NCBI RefSeq assembly: GCF_030150205.1
Contig: NZ_JASLGT010000004.1
Location: 1-64,000 of the forward strand
Direction of reading: 5' to 3'
DNA from: Niabella sp.
Lineage (GTDB): Bacteria; Bacteroidota; Bacteroidia; Chitinophagales; Chitinophagaceae
Length of the DNA: 64,000 bases
This document shows, one piece after another, positions 24,760 to 32,896 of the stretch (position 1 is its first letter; each line of letters begins with the position of its first letter). A program made the translations under genes and the position numbers. The notes under the pieces were generated by a model. That model was not told where the DNA came from. It made no database searches and saw only the letters and a program-made list of their open reading frames with translations.

Positions 24760-26367
24760 TTACATCCTGAACACTCCATTCTTCGTCTCCTCCCATTTCT
24801 TATTTAAAGAAACGGCGATGCCTAAGGCAATGATCTTACGGGTTTCGACCGGGTCGATAATGCCATCATCCCATAACCGGGCCGTACTGTAATACGCGGA
24901 CCCTTCTGTTTCATATTTTTTTAAGATCGACTGGCGTAAGGCTTCTTTTTCTGCTTCCGGAAATTCCTTACCCGCGGCCTTTAGCTGTTCTTCTTTTACC
25001 GTAGTGAGTACACCTGCGGCCTGCTCGCCGCCCATCACAGATATTTTAGAATGCGGCCACATAAATAAAAAACGGGGATCATAAGCCCTGCCGCACATGG
25101 CATAGTTACCTGCCCCAAAAGAGCCGCCAAACACCACCGTGAATTTGGGCACATTGGCATTGGCCACGGCATGCACCATTTTGGCGCCATCGCGCGCGAT
25201 GCCTTTGTGCTCATATTCTTTACCCACAATAAAGCCGGTGATATTCTGCAAAAATAAAATGGGCGTATTCCGGGCAGTACATAGTTCTACAAAGTGCGCG
25301 CCTTTTAAAGCAGACTCGCCAAATAATACCCCATTATTGGCGATAATGCCCACCGGGTAGCCCATGATATGTGCAAAGCCAGTGACCAGCGTAGGGGCAT
25401 AGGCTGCCTTAAATTCATGGAAGCGGCTGCCATCCACCAGTCGCGCAATGATCTCCTTGGCATCTACGGATTTTTTCAGGTCCGTTTGTATTAACCCGTA
25501 CAATTCCTGCGGGTCATAAAACGGCTCTTCGGCCGATATCCGCTCCAGGCGCTGTGGTTCCGGTTGCTGAAAGGTTTGGATGATATTTCTGCAAATGACC
25601 AATGCGTGCTGATCATTCTCCGCAATATGATCCGCTACCCCCGAAATAGAGGTGTGCACCACCGCACCACCCAGTTCTTCTGCGGTTACCTCTTCCCCTG
25701 TAGCGGCTTTTACCAACGGCGGTCCGCCGATGAAAATAGTACCCTGGTTCCGTACAATGATGGTTTCATCACTCATAGCCGGCACATAGGCTCCGCCTGC
25801 GGTGCAGGAACCCATCACAATAGCGATCTGTGGTATGCCGGCAGCCGACATCCGGGCCTGGTTATAAAAAAAACGGCCAAAGTCATGACGGTCTGGAAAC
25901 ACCTTATCCTGCTCTGGCAGAAAGGCCCCGCCGGAGTCCACCATATAAATACAGGGAAGCTGGTTCTCCAGTGCAATCTCTTGTGCCCGCACGTGTTTCT
26001 TTATGGTCAGTTCCATATACGTGCCGCCTTTTACAGTGGCGTCATTGGCAATGAGCACAACCATGCGTCCGTGCACGGTACCAATGCCGGTGATGATCCC
26101 TGCTGAAGGAAATTGATTGTCATACATATCAAAGGCTGCAAGTGGCGACAATTCCAGGAATGGTGTATTCGGGTCCAGCAGGTTATCGATCCGTTCGCGT
26201 GCCAATAGCTTTCCTCTATTTTTATGCTTTTGTACAGCGGGCTGGGTCTCATCGTGCAGCACCATTTTCATTCGTTGGTAATACTCCTCCAGCAATTGCC
26301 TATAGGCATGCTTGTTCTCGTTGAACGCGGCAGTGTGCGTATCTGCTGCAGATTGAATCCGGTACAC
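24760..26367 (-). CDS. Acyl-CoA carboxylase beta subunit, probable methylcrotonyl-CoA carboxylase
   Basis: A 535-residue carboxyltransferase subunit. The N-terminal half has KLLARERIDNLLDP, the substrate-site segment SGGAFLPEQDKVFPDR and the glycine motif MGSCTAGGAYVPAM. The C-terminal half has the second oxyanion site GAGNYAMCGRAYDPRFLFMW and ISVMGGEQAAGVL. The F-L-P-x-Q and G-R-A-Y-x-P-R-F motifs favour methylcrotonyl-CoA over propionyl-CoA. I start it at GTG 26367 (VYRIQSAADTHTAAF), which matches the family N-terminus and length; the open frame extends to 26427. A 28-bp perfect palindrome lies 47 bp upstream, so this is probably the first gene of the regulated leucine operon. Confidence 0.92.
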   Translation of the reverse strand: MYRIQSAADTHTAAFNENKHAYRQLLEEYYQRMKMVLHDETQPAVQKHKNRGKLLARERIDNLLDPNTPFLELSPLAAFDMYDNQFPSAGIITGIGTVHGRMVVLIANDATVKGGTYMELTIKKHVRAQEIALENQLPCIYMVDSGGAFLPEQDKVFPDRHDFGRFFYNQARMSAAGIPQIAIVMGSCTAGGAYVPAMSDETIIVRNQGTIFIGGPPLVKAATGEEVTAEELGGAVVHTSISGVADHIAENDQHALVICRNIIQTFQQPEPQRLERISAEEPFYDPQELYGLIQTDLKKSVDAKEIIARLVDGSRFHEFKAAYAPTLVTGFAHIMGYPVGIIANNGVLFGESALKGAHFVELCTARNTPILFLQNITGFIVGKEYEHKGIARDGAKMVHAVANANVPKFTVVFGGSFGAGNYAMCGRAYDPRFLFMWPHSKISVMGGEQAAGVLTTVKEEQLKAAGKEFPEAEKEALRQSILKKYETEGSAYYSTARLWDDGIIDPVETRKIIALGIAVSLNKKWEETKNGVFRM

Positions 26368-26773
26368 AGGCTCTTTTTCTTTTAAAGTTATGCGAAGTAA
26401 CGGAAAATACCACACATTAACTAACAATTGTTAGTTAATGTTTTTTGAGCGCTGCATAAACGGACCAATAAGATGATGGGTGGTGATTTTGTTACCGGCT
26501 GCATTGCTGCTATCGGCTTCCTTGAGCCTGTTCCGCTGAAGGTGGGATCACTCACTTGTGCTGCAGTACATACAGCCGCATAAATGATTGTTGCTTCAAT
26601 GTGGTATTTCAACAGGATGTTTTTTCTCAGGGATCAATGCCGGAATAACAGCAACATTAGGCCGGGGGCTTTTCCTGGTCAAATGCAGGCTGCATCATCT
26701 TGATCAATGATCTGTGGCGAACGCAGTTCGCCGCGCATGATAAACGACGGAAACGTGATCGGCCGGCTCATTT
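26368..26773. other. Upstream region of the carboxylase beta gene
   Basis: This 406-bp stretch holds the operator-like palindrome (26414-26441) and a hairpin GGCGAAC-GCA-GTTCGCC (26716-26732) resembling a REP stem. No convincing gene is present; a 63-codon minus-strand frame at 26421-26612 overlaps the palindrome and has no family features. Confidence 0.5.
26414..26441. promoter_or_regulatory. 28-bp perfect palindrome, probable operator of the leucine operon
   Basis: The half-site ACATTAACTAACAA is followed exactly by its reverse complement TTGTTAGTTAATGT. The long, uninterrupted AT-rich symmetry is typical of TetR-family operators. It is just upstream of the carboxylase beta start, where a repressor would block transcription. 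No regulator gene is adjacent. Confidence 0.7.
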
Positions 26774-26995
26774 TTATAAAACACCACCACCGAGCATCAG
26801 CCGGAAAATGCCCACCAGGATCACAATGATGCTAAGTGTTTTACCGGTGGAGGAGCCGCCGATAACAGAAAAGATCAATGAAAGAATACCGATGGGAATA
26901 ACAACCCAGTACAGCCAGCCCAGCAAGGGGATAAAGGCCACAACAGCCAGTATGCTCGCTATAAGGGCAAATAAAACACAGATTATTTTCATCAT
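26774..26995 (-). CDS. Small membrane protein
   Basis: A 73-residue protein consisting almost only of two hydrophobic segments, IICVLFALIASILAVVAFI (about 4-22) and WLYWVVIPIGILSLIFSVIG (about 28-47), and a third shorter one, IIVILVGIFRLMLGG. It has few charges (Lys3, Lys52, Arg64). Similar small Gly-ended membrane proteins are common in Bacteroidota, with unknown function. Two adjacent ATGs (26995, 26992) are possible starts. It stands alone on the minus strand between the leucine operon and the glycoside cluster. Confidence 0.65.
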   Translation of the reverse strand: MMKIICVLFALIASILAVVAFIPLLGWLYWVVIPIGILSLIFSVIGGSSTGKTLSIIVILVGIFRLMLGGGVL

Positions 26996-27210
26996 GTTTG
27001 TTTTTAATTACAGATACAAAGATGGTCATTTTGTAACCCGAAGGCCAGTACGCATCGGTAAAGCCGGAAAACCTGCCGGTAAACAAGCGGGCGGCGCCCT
27101 TTAGTAAAATTTTCCAGTACATTAGTGATTACACGCATCTGCTTTGCCAGGGTTTCCAGTACATTTATCTTCTTGTATTGGTATATAAAAAACGGTAAAA
27201 TAATGCCATT

Positions 27211-29703
27211 GTGAAACGGTTCTGCATTGCTTTAATTACAGGGGTTTTTACTTCGTTGGCCAGCGGCGCACAGGTATATGTTGCGCCTGATGGGAACGAT
27301 GTGAATCCGGGGACGGTGGATGCGCCCAAAGCTACGCTGAACGCGGCCATCCGCCAGGTACGGGAACAGCGGCGCCTGAAACAGGGAGGCGAAAGCAGCA
27401 TCCTGCTGAAAGGAGGTAGTTATCATTTAACTGAACCGGTTTTTATACGGCCTGAAGACAGCGGCATACCTGCTGTTCCGCTGGTGATAGCCGCTGCACC
27501 GGGAACCAAGCCGGTGTTGAGCGGTGGCATATGGATCAAAGACTGGAAAAAACCAGCGGAGCGCGTGGAGGGATTACCGGAGGCGGCACAAGGTCATGTC
27601 TGGATCGCCGATGTGCCCGCAGAAGCGGGTAATATACCATTCCGCCAGCTTTGGGTGAATGATAAAAAAGCGGTCAGGGCTAAAAGTACGTCTGCTAACG
27701 GCATGCAGCGCATCCTGAACTGGGATAAAAAAACAGCTACGGCAATCATCCCGTTGCACCCCTTTGAAAATCTTGAAGTGACACCGGGCTTGGAATTTTT
27801 TATACATCAATGGTGGGAAGTGGCCAGCCTGCGTATCCGCAAGCTGGAGAAGGCCGGCGATAGCTGCCGGGTTTATTTTTATGAGCCGGAAAGCCGTATT
27901 CAGAATGAGCATCCCTGGCCGGCGCCCTGGCTTTCGTCAGAAACCGGCAACTCCGCTTTTTACCTGGGCAATGCACGGTCATTTTTGGATGAACCAGGAG
28001 AATGGTATTATGATGCGGCATTGAGAAAGGTCTATTACTATCCGCAGCCGGGAGAAGATATGGCCGTTGCAGAAACAGTGCTTCCCGTTTTAGAAAATAT
28101 TTTTGTGGTTAATGGAACGCCTGATCAGCCGGTCGAAAACATAGTGATAAGAGGACTTCGGTTTCAATACAGTGCCTGGCATCGTCCTTCATTACAGGGG
28201 CATGTGCCGCACCAGGCGGGACTTTACATGACAGATGCCTATAAACTCAGGCCTGCAGGTACTTCACAAAAGCCATCGCTGGATAACCAGGCCTGGGTAG
28301 GCCGGCCGGAAGCAGCAGTGACCCTGTCTTATGCAAACAATATCCGTTTTGAAAACAATCGCTTTGAACACCTGGCCGCAACGGGGTTGGATTTTAAGAT
28401 CGGCGTAAAGTCTTTGATTGTTAGAGGAAGCCTTTTTAAAGACATTGGAGGAACGGGTATCCTGGGCGGCTATTTTGGAGATGACGGGCAGGAGATACAT
28501 AAACCCTATAACCCGGCAGATCCACGGGTGATCTGTGAACGTACCACCATCGCTAATAATTTGATTACGGATGTGGGAAACGAAGACTGGGGTTGTGTGG
28601 GTATCGGGATCGGGTTTTCAAGATACAATACCATCGAACGGAATGAGATTGAAAATATACCCTATTCCGGTATCAGTATGGGATGGGGTTGGACGCCTGT
28701 TAAAAATGTTATGGAGGGCAACCGTATCCGGCTGAACAAAATCCATCATTATGGTCGTACCAATTATGATTGTGCCGGTATCTATACGCTGAGCGCACAG
28801 CCGGGGACGGTTATTGAAGCGAATTATATCGACAGTATTTTTAAAGCGCCCTATGCACATCTGCCCACGCATTGGTTTTACCTGTATACGGACGAGGGCT
28901 CTTCGGGGATCACTGTGCGGAATAACTGGACGCCCGCACAGAAATATTTGCAGAACAACAATGGCCCGGGTAACCAATGGAGTAACAACGGTCCGGAAGT
29001 TCCGGTCGCCATAAAAGCGAATGCTGGTTTGGAAACCAGGTACCATGCATTACTGAAGGAGAAGACATCCGGGACCGTACACCAGGAGATTAACCGCCAG
29101 CGGAAGGAACTGATTGAACTGATCAGCAATGAAGGACATCCCATCGATATAAAGAAGCTAAAGACCTTGCTTCATGAAAAAGGAGTACAGCAGGAAACCA
29201 TCGGGCAATGGCACAAGCATACCGTGCTTTACGGTCTGGTAACCGATGTGAACGTATTGCGCGGACAATTGCAAAAAGCATTCCCGGGTATAATCATTAA
29301 GGTATACCACGATATGGTATACGAATTTGACCGGGCCTCCCGCTGTACCGCTGCGGATGTTGCAAAAGAATGGACGGATATCATTATGACCACCAATTTG
29401 GTGAATGATCCAAAGAAACAGCAGGCGTATCTCGATTATCATGCTACTCAATTTGAAAAATGGCCGGAGGTCGCCAACGGATTTTGTAAAGCCGGCTTTC
29501 AGCAATTGCGGGTATTCAAAAACGGGAGACAGCTCATGCTGGTGATCAGCATTCCCAAAGGAAAAACGCTGGACGAATTAAACCCAAAAACAACAGAGAA
29601 TAATCCGCGTGTGAATGACTGGAATAAAATAATGAGTGGCTACCAGGAGGGGATAGAAGGAACAGGGAAGGGAGTGACCTGGGTAGAGTTAGGGAAAAAG
29701 TGA
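27211..29703 (+). CDS. Secreted beta-helix glycoside hydrolase (GH141-like) fused to an L-rhamnose mutarotase
   Basis: An 830-residue exported protein. The start is GTG 27211, followed by a signal peptide (about residues 1-20). Residues 21-600 form a right-handed parallel beta-helix: QVYVAPDGNDVNPGT opens it, and N-rich rungs such as NNIRFENNRFEHL and YNTIERNEIENIPYSGISMG follow. The layout matches GH141-type alpha-L-fucosidase/xylanase relatives. From about 685 the sequence becomes an L-rhamnose mutarotase (RhaM): YLDYHATQFEKWPEV, GFCKAGFQQLRVFKNGRQLM and LNPKTTENNPRVNDWN are near-exact family segments. A helical linker (600-680) joins them. The fusion would place a normally cytoplasmic mutarotase outside the membrane, where sugar is released. 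The CAZy family assignment is tentative. Confidence 0.8.
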   Translation: MKRFCIALITGVFTSLASGAQVYVAPDGNDVNPGTVDAPKATLNAAIRQVREQRRLKQGGESSILLKGGSYHLTEPVFIRPEDSGIPAVPLVIAAAPGTKPVLSGGIWIKDWKKPAERVEGLPEAAQGHVWIADVPAEAGNIPFRQLWVNDKKAVRAKSTSANGMQRILNWDKKTATAIIPLHPFENLEVTPGLEFFIHQWWEVASLRIRKLEKAGDSCRVYFYEPESRIQNEHPWPAPWLSSETGNSAFYLGNARSFLDEPGEWYYDAALRKVYYYPQPGEDMAVAETVLPVLENIFVVNGTPDQPVENIVIRGLRFQYSAWHRPSLQGHVPHQAGLYMTDAYKLRPAGTSQKPSLDNQAWVGRPEAAVTLSYANNIRFENNRFEHLAATGLDFKIGVKSLIVRGSLFKDIGGTGILGGYFGDDGQEIHKPYNPADPRVICERTTIANNLITDVGNEDWGCVGIGIGFSRYNTIERNEIENIPYSGISMGWGWTPVKNVMEGNRIRLNKIHHYGRTNYDCAGIYTLSAQPGTVIEANYIDSIFKAPYAHLPTHWFYLYTDEGSSGITVRNNWTPAQKYLQNNNGPGNQWSNNGPEVPVAIKANAGLETRYHALLKEKTSGTVHQEINRQRKELIELISNEGHPIDIKKLKTLLHEKGVQQETIGQWHKHTVLYGLVTDVNVLRGQLQKAFPGIIIKVYHDMVYEFDRASRCTAADVAKEWTDIIMTTNLVNDPKKQQAYLDYHATQFEKWPEVANGFCKAGFQQLRVFKNGRQLMLVISIPKGKTLDELNPKTTENNPRVNDWNKIMSGYQEGIEGTGKGVTWVELGKK

Positions 29704-29765
29704 ATAGTCAATGGTGAATGGGAAACAGTAAGCAGCTAGTGGAATATGCAACGGCTATATTGATA

Positions 29766-30035
29766 ACCCCCGCTCCGTAGGAGCGATCTGTTGATAGACA
29801 GAATAAATTAATATTCCGGCTCCGTAGGAGCTGCCCGTTTGTAAACGGATCGCCACAATAGCAATGTGCTCCGTAGGAGCGATCTGTTGATAGACAGAAT
29901 AAATTAATATTCCGGCTCCGTAGGAGCTGCCCGTTTGTAAACGGATCGCCACAATAGCAATGCGCTCCGTAGGAGCGATCTGTTGGTAGACGGGATAAAT
30001 TAATATTCCAGCTCCGTAGGAGCTGCCCATTTGTA
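29766..30035. repeat. 96-bp tandem repeat array of REP-like palindromes (about 2.7 copies)
   Basis: Each unit holds palindrome A (GCTCCGTAGGAGC, at 29772, 29868, 29964) followed by GATCTGTTG. About 47 bp on comes palindrome B (the same core, at 29819, 29915, 30011), followed by TGCCCGTTTGTA. The spacing is exactly 96 bp throughout. Copies 1 and 2 are almost identical, while copy 3 has several changes. The array fills the gap before the oxidoreductase gene. Confidence 0.92.
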
Positions 30036-30053
30036 GAAATAAAAAATAAACGA

Positions 30054-31130
30054 ATGTTGAATATAGGAATTGTCGGATTGGGCGAAGGCCGCAGTACCAT
30101 GTCGGCCGCATTGCAGAGCAAAAAATTGCAATTGAAAATGATCTGCGATGCAAACGAAGCGTTATGTAAACAACGTAGTACCGAATTCCGGTTTGAACCA
30201 TATACCACGCGTTATGAGGAATTGTTAAATAACCCGGATATCGATATTGTAGCCATTTATACACCGGATCATTTACATGCGCAGCATGTAAAGCTGGCAT
30301 TGCAGCATGGCAAACATGTGGTATGTACCAAACCCTTTATCGATGATCTGGCAGACGCAAAGGAATTATTGAAACTCCAGCAGAAGACCGGCAAAAAAGT
30401 GTTTGTGGGACAGAGCTCCCGTTTTTTTGAACCCTATAAGCGGCAGCGGGCTGATTTTGAAAAAGGATTGATCGGTGAACTCATTACAGTAGAGAGCCAT
30501 TATAATGCAGACCATCGCTGGTTTTTAAACAAGAAATGGGCCCTGGAAAGATCGTTTAAATGGCTGTATGGTGGCTTGAGCCATCCCGTTGATTTTATCC
30601 GCTGGTACCTGCCAGACATTGAAGAAGTAATGGGCTATGGCATGATCAGTGCCAATGGCAAAAAAGCCGGTTTGAAAAATGAGGATACCATGCATTTTAT
30701 TTTCCGGAACAAAGACGGGCGCGTGGCCCGGGTGAGCGGTGCCTATACCGGGCCGGTGCAGCCTACGTACCGCGAAAGCGAGATGAGTTGTATCCTGCGC
30801 GGTACAGAAGGCGCCAGCCAGGCCGATTATCATGAGTTGCGCTACGCCGTTACCAATAAAAAAGGGGAGCAGCAGCTGATTACATGGGGCGATCCGCAAT
30901 TGAATCATTATTTTCGCTTTGAAGGCCAGAGCCATCATGCCGGTGAGTACCAGAATTACCTGGAATATTTCGCAGATAGTATCAATAACGATACAACGGC
31001 TTATCCGGATATGCGGGAGGGAATTGGAACCGTGGCACTCCTGCAGGCCATGGATCGAAGTTTAAAAACGCGGCAGCCTGTTGGGGTAAAGACCTTGCTG
31101 AAGGAGTATGGGTTAGGAAAATTGTTGTGA
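30054..31130 (+). CDS. Gfo/Idh/MocA family oxidoreductase
   Basis: A 358-residue NAD(P)-dependent oxidoreductase. The N-terminal Rossmann fold begins LNIGIVGLGEGRSTMSAAL. The nucleotide-domain motif VAIYTPDHLHAQHVKLAL is followed by VVCTKPF, where most members have E-K-P; the catalytic Lys is kept. The C-terminal domain has YGGLSHPVDFIRWYLPD with the usual His/Asp pair. It probably oxidises or epimerises a sugar or sugar acid released by the surrounding hydrolases. There is no signal peptide, so it is cytoplasmic. It lies immediately after the 96-bp array, so its promoter is either within or upstream of the repeats. Confidence 0.9.
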   Translation: MLNIGIVGLGEGRSTMSAALQSKKLQLKMICDANEALCKQRSTEFRFEPYTTRYEELLNNPDIDIVAIYTPDHLHAQHVKLALQHGKHVVCTKPFIDDLADAKELLKLQQKTGKKVFVGQSSRFFEPYKRQRADFEKGLIGELITVESHYNADHRWFLNKKWALERSFKWLYGGLSHPVDFIRWYLPDIEEVMGYGMISANGKKAGLKNEDTMHFIFRNKDGRVARVSGAYTGPVQPTYRESEMSCILRGTEGASQADYHELRYAVTNKKGEQQLITWGDPQLNHYFRFEGQSHHAGEYQNYLEYFADSINNDTTAYPDMREGIGTVALLQAMDRSLKTRQPVGVKTLLKEYGLGKLL

Positions 31131-31202
31131 ATGGTGAGAAGTGAATAGTCAATGGTCAATAGCGAGGAATAAATAGAGAACGTTGGGTCCACAGCTGGTG
31201 CA

Positions 31203-31215
31203 GTTCCGTAGGAAC
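31203..31215. repeat. Single REP-like palindrome of the 96-bp array family
   Basis: GTTCC-GTA-GGAAC followed by GCAACATTTGTAGCCGG, which parallels TGCCCGTTTGTAAACGG after palindrome B in the array. It lies in the gap between the oxidoreductase and the symporter. Confidence 0.6.
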
Positions 31216-31318
31216 GCAACATTTGTAGCCGGTAATAGCCCAACCGCACAAGCGAGCGTGGCAAGGAAGACGATAGAAGCACAACAGCCGGTAAAAAAAA
31301 ATAAAGAATAACGAATTG

Positions 31319-32893
31319 ATGAATCATCTGATTTCAAAATTACAACCAATCGATTATGCCATTGTGGTGGTATACCTGGTCATCTTGTTGATGATTGGTT
31401 ACCGCGCCAGCTTTGGCAAAAAGAAGAAAAAGGATGAAACGCTGTTCCTGGCCGGTAAATCGTTGAACTGGTATAGTATCGGATTTAATATGTGGGGCAC
31501 CAATGTGGGCCCGTCGATGCTGCTGGCCTTTGCCAGTATCGGTTATGCCACAGGTATTGTGGCCGGCAATTTTGAATGGTATGCTTTTGTTTTCCTCATG
31601 TTGCTGGCCATGGTGTTTGCCCCGCGGTACCTGGCCAGTAATGTAACAACGATGCCGGAGTTCATGGGGCAGCGTTATGGTGAAGGTACGCGGAATATAT
31701 TGGCCTGGTATGCACTCATAAAGATGCTGATCTCCTGGTTATCGCTTGGCTTGTTTGCAGGCGGCTTCCTGGTACGGCAAATCCTTGGAATCCCGATGTG
31801 GCAATCGGTGATCGTGCTGGTGTTATTTGCCGCATTGTTCGCAATGGCAGGCGGTTTAAAAGCGATCGCTCGTGTGAATGTATTCCAGATGATCCTTCTG
31901 ATCATCGTGTCCTGCATCCTTTGTGTGCTGGGTGTTCAGAAAGTGGGTGGCCTTGCTGCTTTGTTTACAAAAACACCGGCATCTTACTGGAGTCTTATTA
32001 AACCCGCGTCTGATCCCGGTTATCCCTGGCCGGCCATTTTATTAGGCTACCCCGTATCGGCTGTTGCATTCTTTTGTACCGATCAGGCCATGGTGCAATC
32101 GGTGCTTGGCGCGCGCAACCTGGAACAGGGACAACTGGGGGTTAGCTTTATTGGCTGGTTAAAAATTCTATCGATCCCGTTATTCATTATTCCGGGCATT
32201 GCCTGTTCCGTACTGTATCCGCAACTGGCAAGCCCGGATGAAGCCTACATGACGATGGTCACCAACCTGTTTCCGGCCGGACTGAATGGCCTGGTGATTG
32301 TGGTATTGATCGCCGTGCTGGTGGGGACGATCGGCTCTTCTTTAAATGCCCTAAGCACAGTATTTACAACGGATATTTATGTAAAGAAAATAAATCCCGG
32401 CGCAACAAACCGGCAGATCATAAAAACAGGACGGCTGACTGTACTGGCCGGTTGCGGGTTTGCGATATTAATGGCCATTGCCATTGACAGTATCAAAGGC
32501 CTTAATTTGTTCGACGTGTTCCAGGCGGTGCTGGGTTTTATTGCCCCACCTTTATCGGCTGTATTCCTGCTGGCGGTTTTCTGGAAAAGGACCACGCGCC
32601 GGGCGGTAAGCTTTACACTTTCCTGGGGATCCGCCATCAGCCTGGGTATTGGAATTGTTTATTTATGGGTGTTGCCGGCGAAAGAATATTCGTTCTGGCC
32701 GCACTATTTATTGCTGTCTTTTTTTATCTTCCTGTTGCTCGTTGTTATTGCGGTGCTGATTTCTGTTACAGACCCACACCCGGTACGGACTGCTGTTGCA
32801 ACACAGGAACTGGCAAAACCTTCCCGGAAGGTGAAGCTCGTTTGGGGCGCTTTGTGTACGGTAATGATTGTTTTGTATTTAATATTTGGTTAG
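31319..32893 (+). CDS. Sodium:solute symporter (SSS family)
   Basis: A 524-residue polytopic transporter with about 13-14 membrane segments. The first is YAIVVVYLVILLMIGYRA, followed by the SSS-typical basic loop and FLAGKSLNWYSIGFNMWGTN. The Na+-site region VGTIGSSLNALSTVFTTDIY is in the family signature position. Members near glycoside hydrolases import monosaccharides or uronic acids with Na+. In this cluster, which lacks SusC/SusD, it is the only transporter, and rhamnose, arabinose or an unusual pectin sugar would be the likely substrate. The start is ATG 31319; a TTG just before is ignored. The next gene begins 3 bp after its stop. Confidence 0.93.
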   Translation: MNHLISKLQPIDYAIVVVYLVILLMIGYRASFGKKKKKDETLFLAGKSLNWYSIGFNMWGTNVGPSMLLAFASIGYATGIVAGNFEWYAFVFLMLLAMVFAPRYLASNVTTMPEFMGQRYGEGTRNILAWYALIKMLISWLSLGLFAGGFLVRQILGIPMWQSVIVLVLFAALFAMAGGLKAIARVNVFQMILLIIVSCILCVLGVQKVGGLAALFTKTPASYWSLIKPASDPGYPWPAILLGYPVSAVAFFCTDQAMVQSVLGARNLEQGQLGVSFIGWLKILSIPLFIIPGIACSVLYPQLASPDEAYMTMVTNLFPAGLNGLVIVVLIAVLVGTIGSSLNALSTVFTTDIYVKKINPGATNRQIIKTGRLTVLAGCGFAILMAIAIDSIKGLNLFDVFQAVLGFIAPPLSAVFLLAVFWKRTTRRAVSFTLSWGSAISLGIGIVYLWVLPAKEYSFWPHYLLLSFFIFLLLVVIAVLISVTDPHPVRTAVATQELAKPSRKVKLVWGALCTVMIVLYLIFG

Positions 32894-32896
32894 CAT

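Noticed and set aside
26368..26427. Longer N-terminus of the carboxylase beta subunit starting at TTG 26427
   Set aside because: It would begin within the operator-like palindrome; family similarity and usual length fit GTG 26367.
29766..30035. Possible CRISPR array
   Set aside because: The repeats are contiguous 96-bp units of alternating palindromes with no unique spacers, and no cas gene is nearby.
29708..30300. Two long overlapping minus-strand frames with internally repeated sequence
   Set aside because: Their repetitive peptides (for example NGQLLRSRNINLF repeated) are direct translations of the 96-bp DNA repeat array, and they overlap the start of the oxidoreductase gene.
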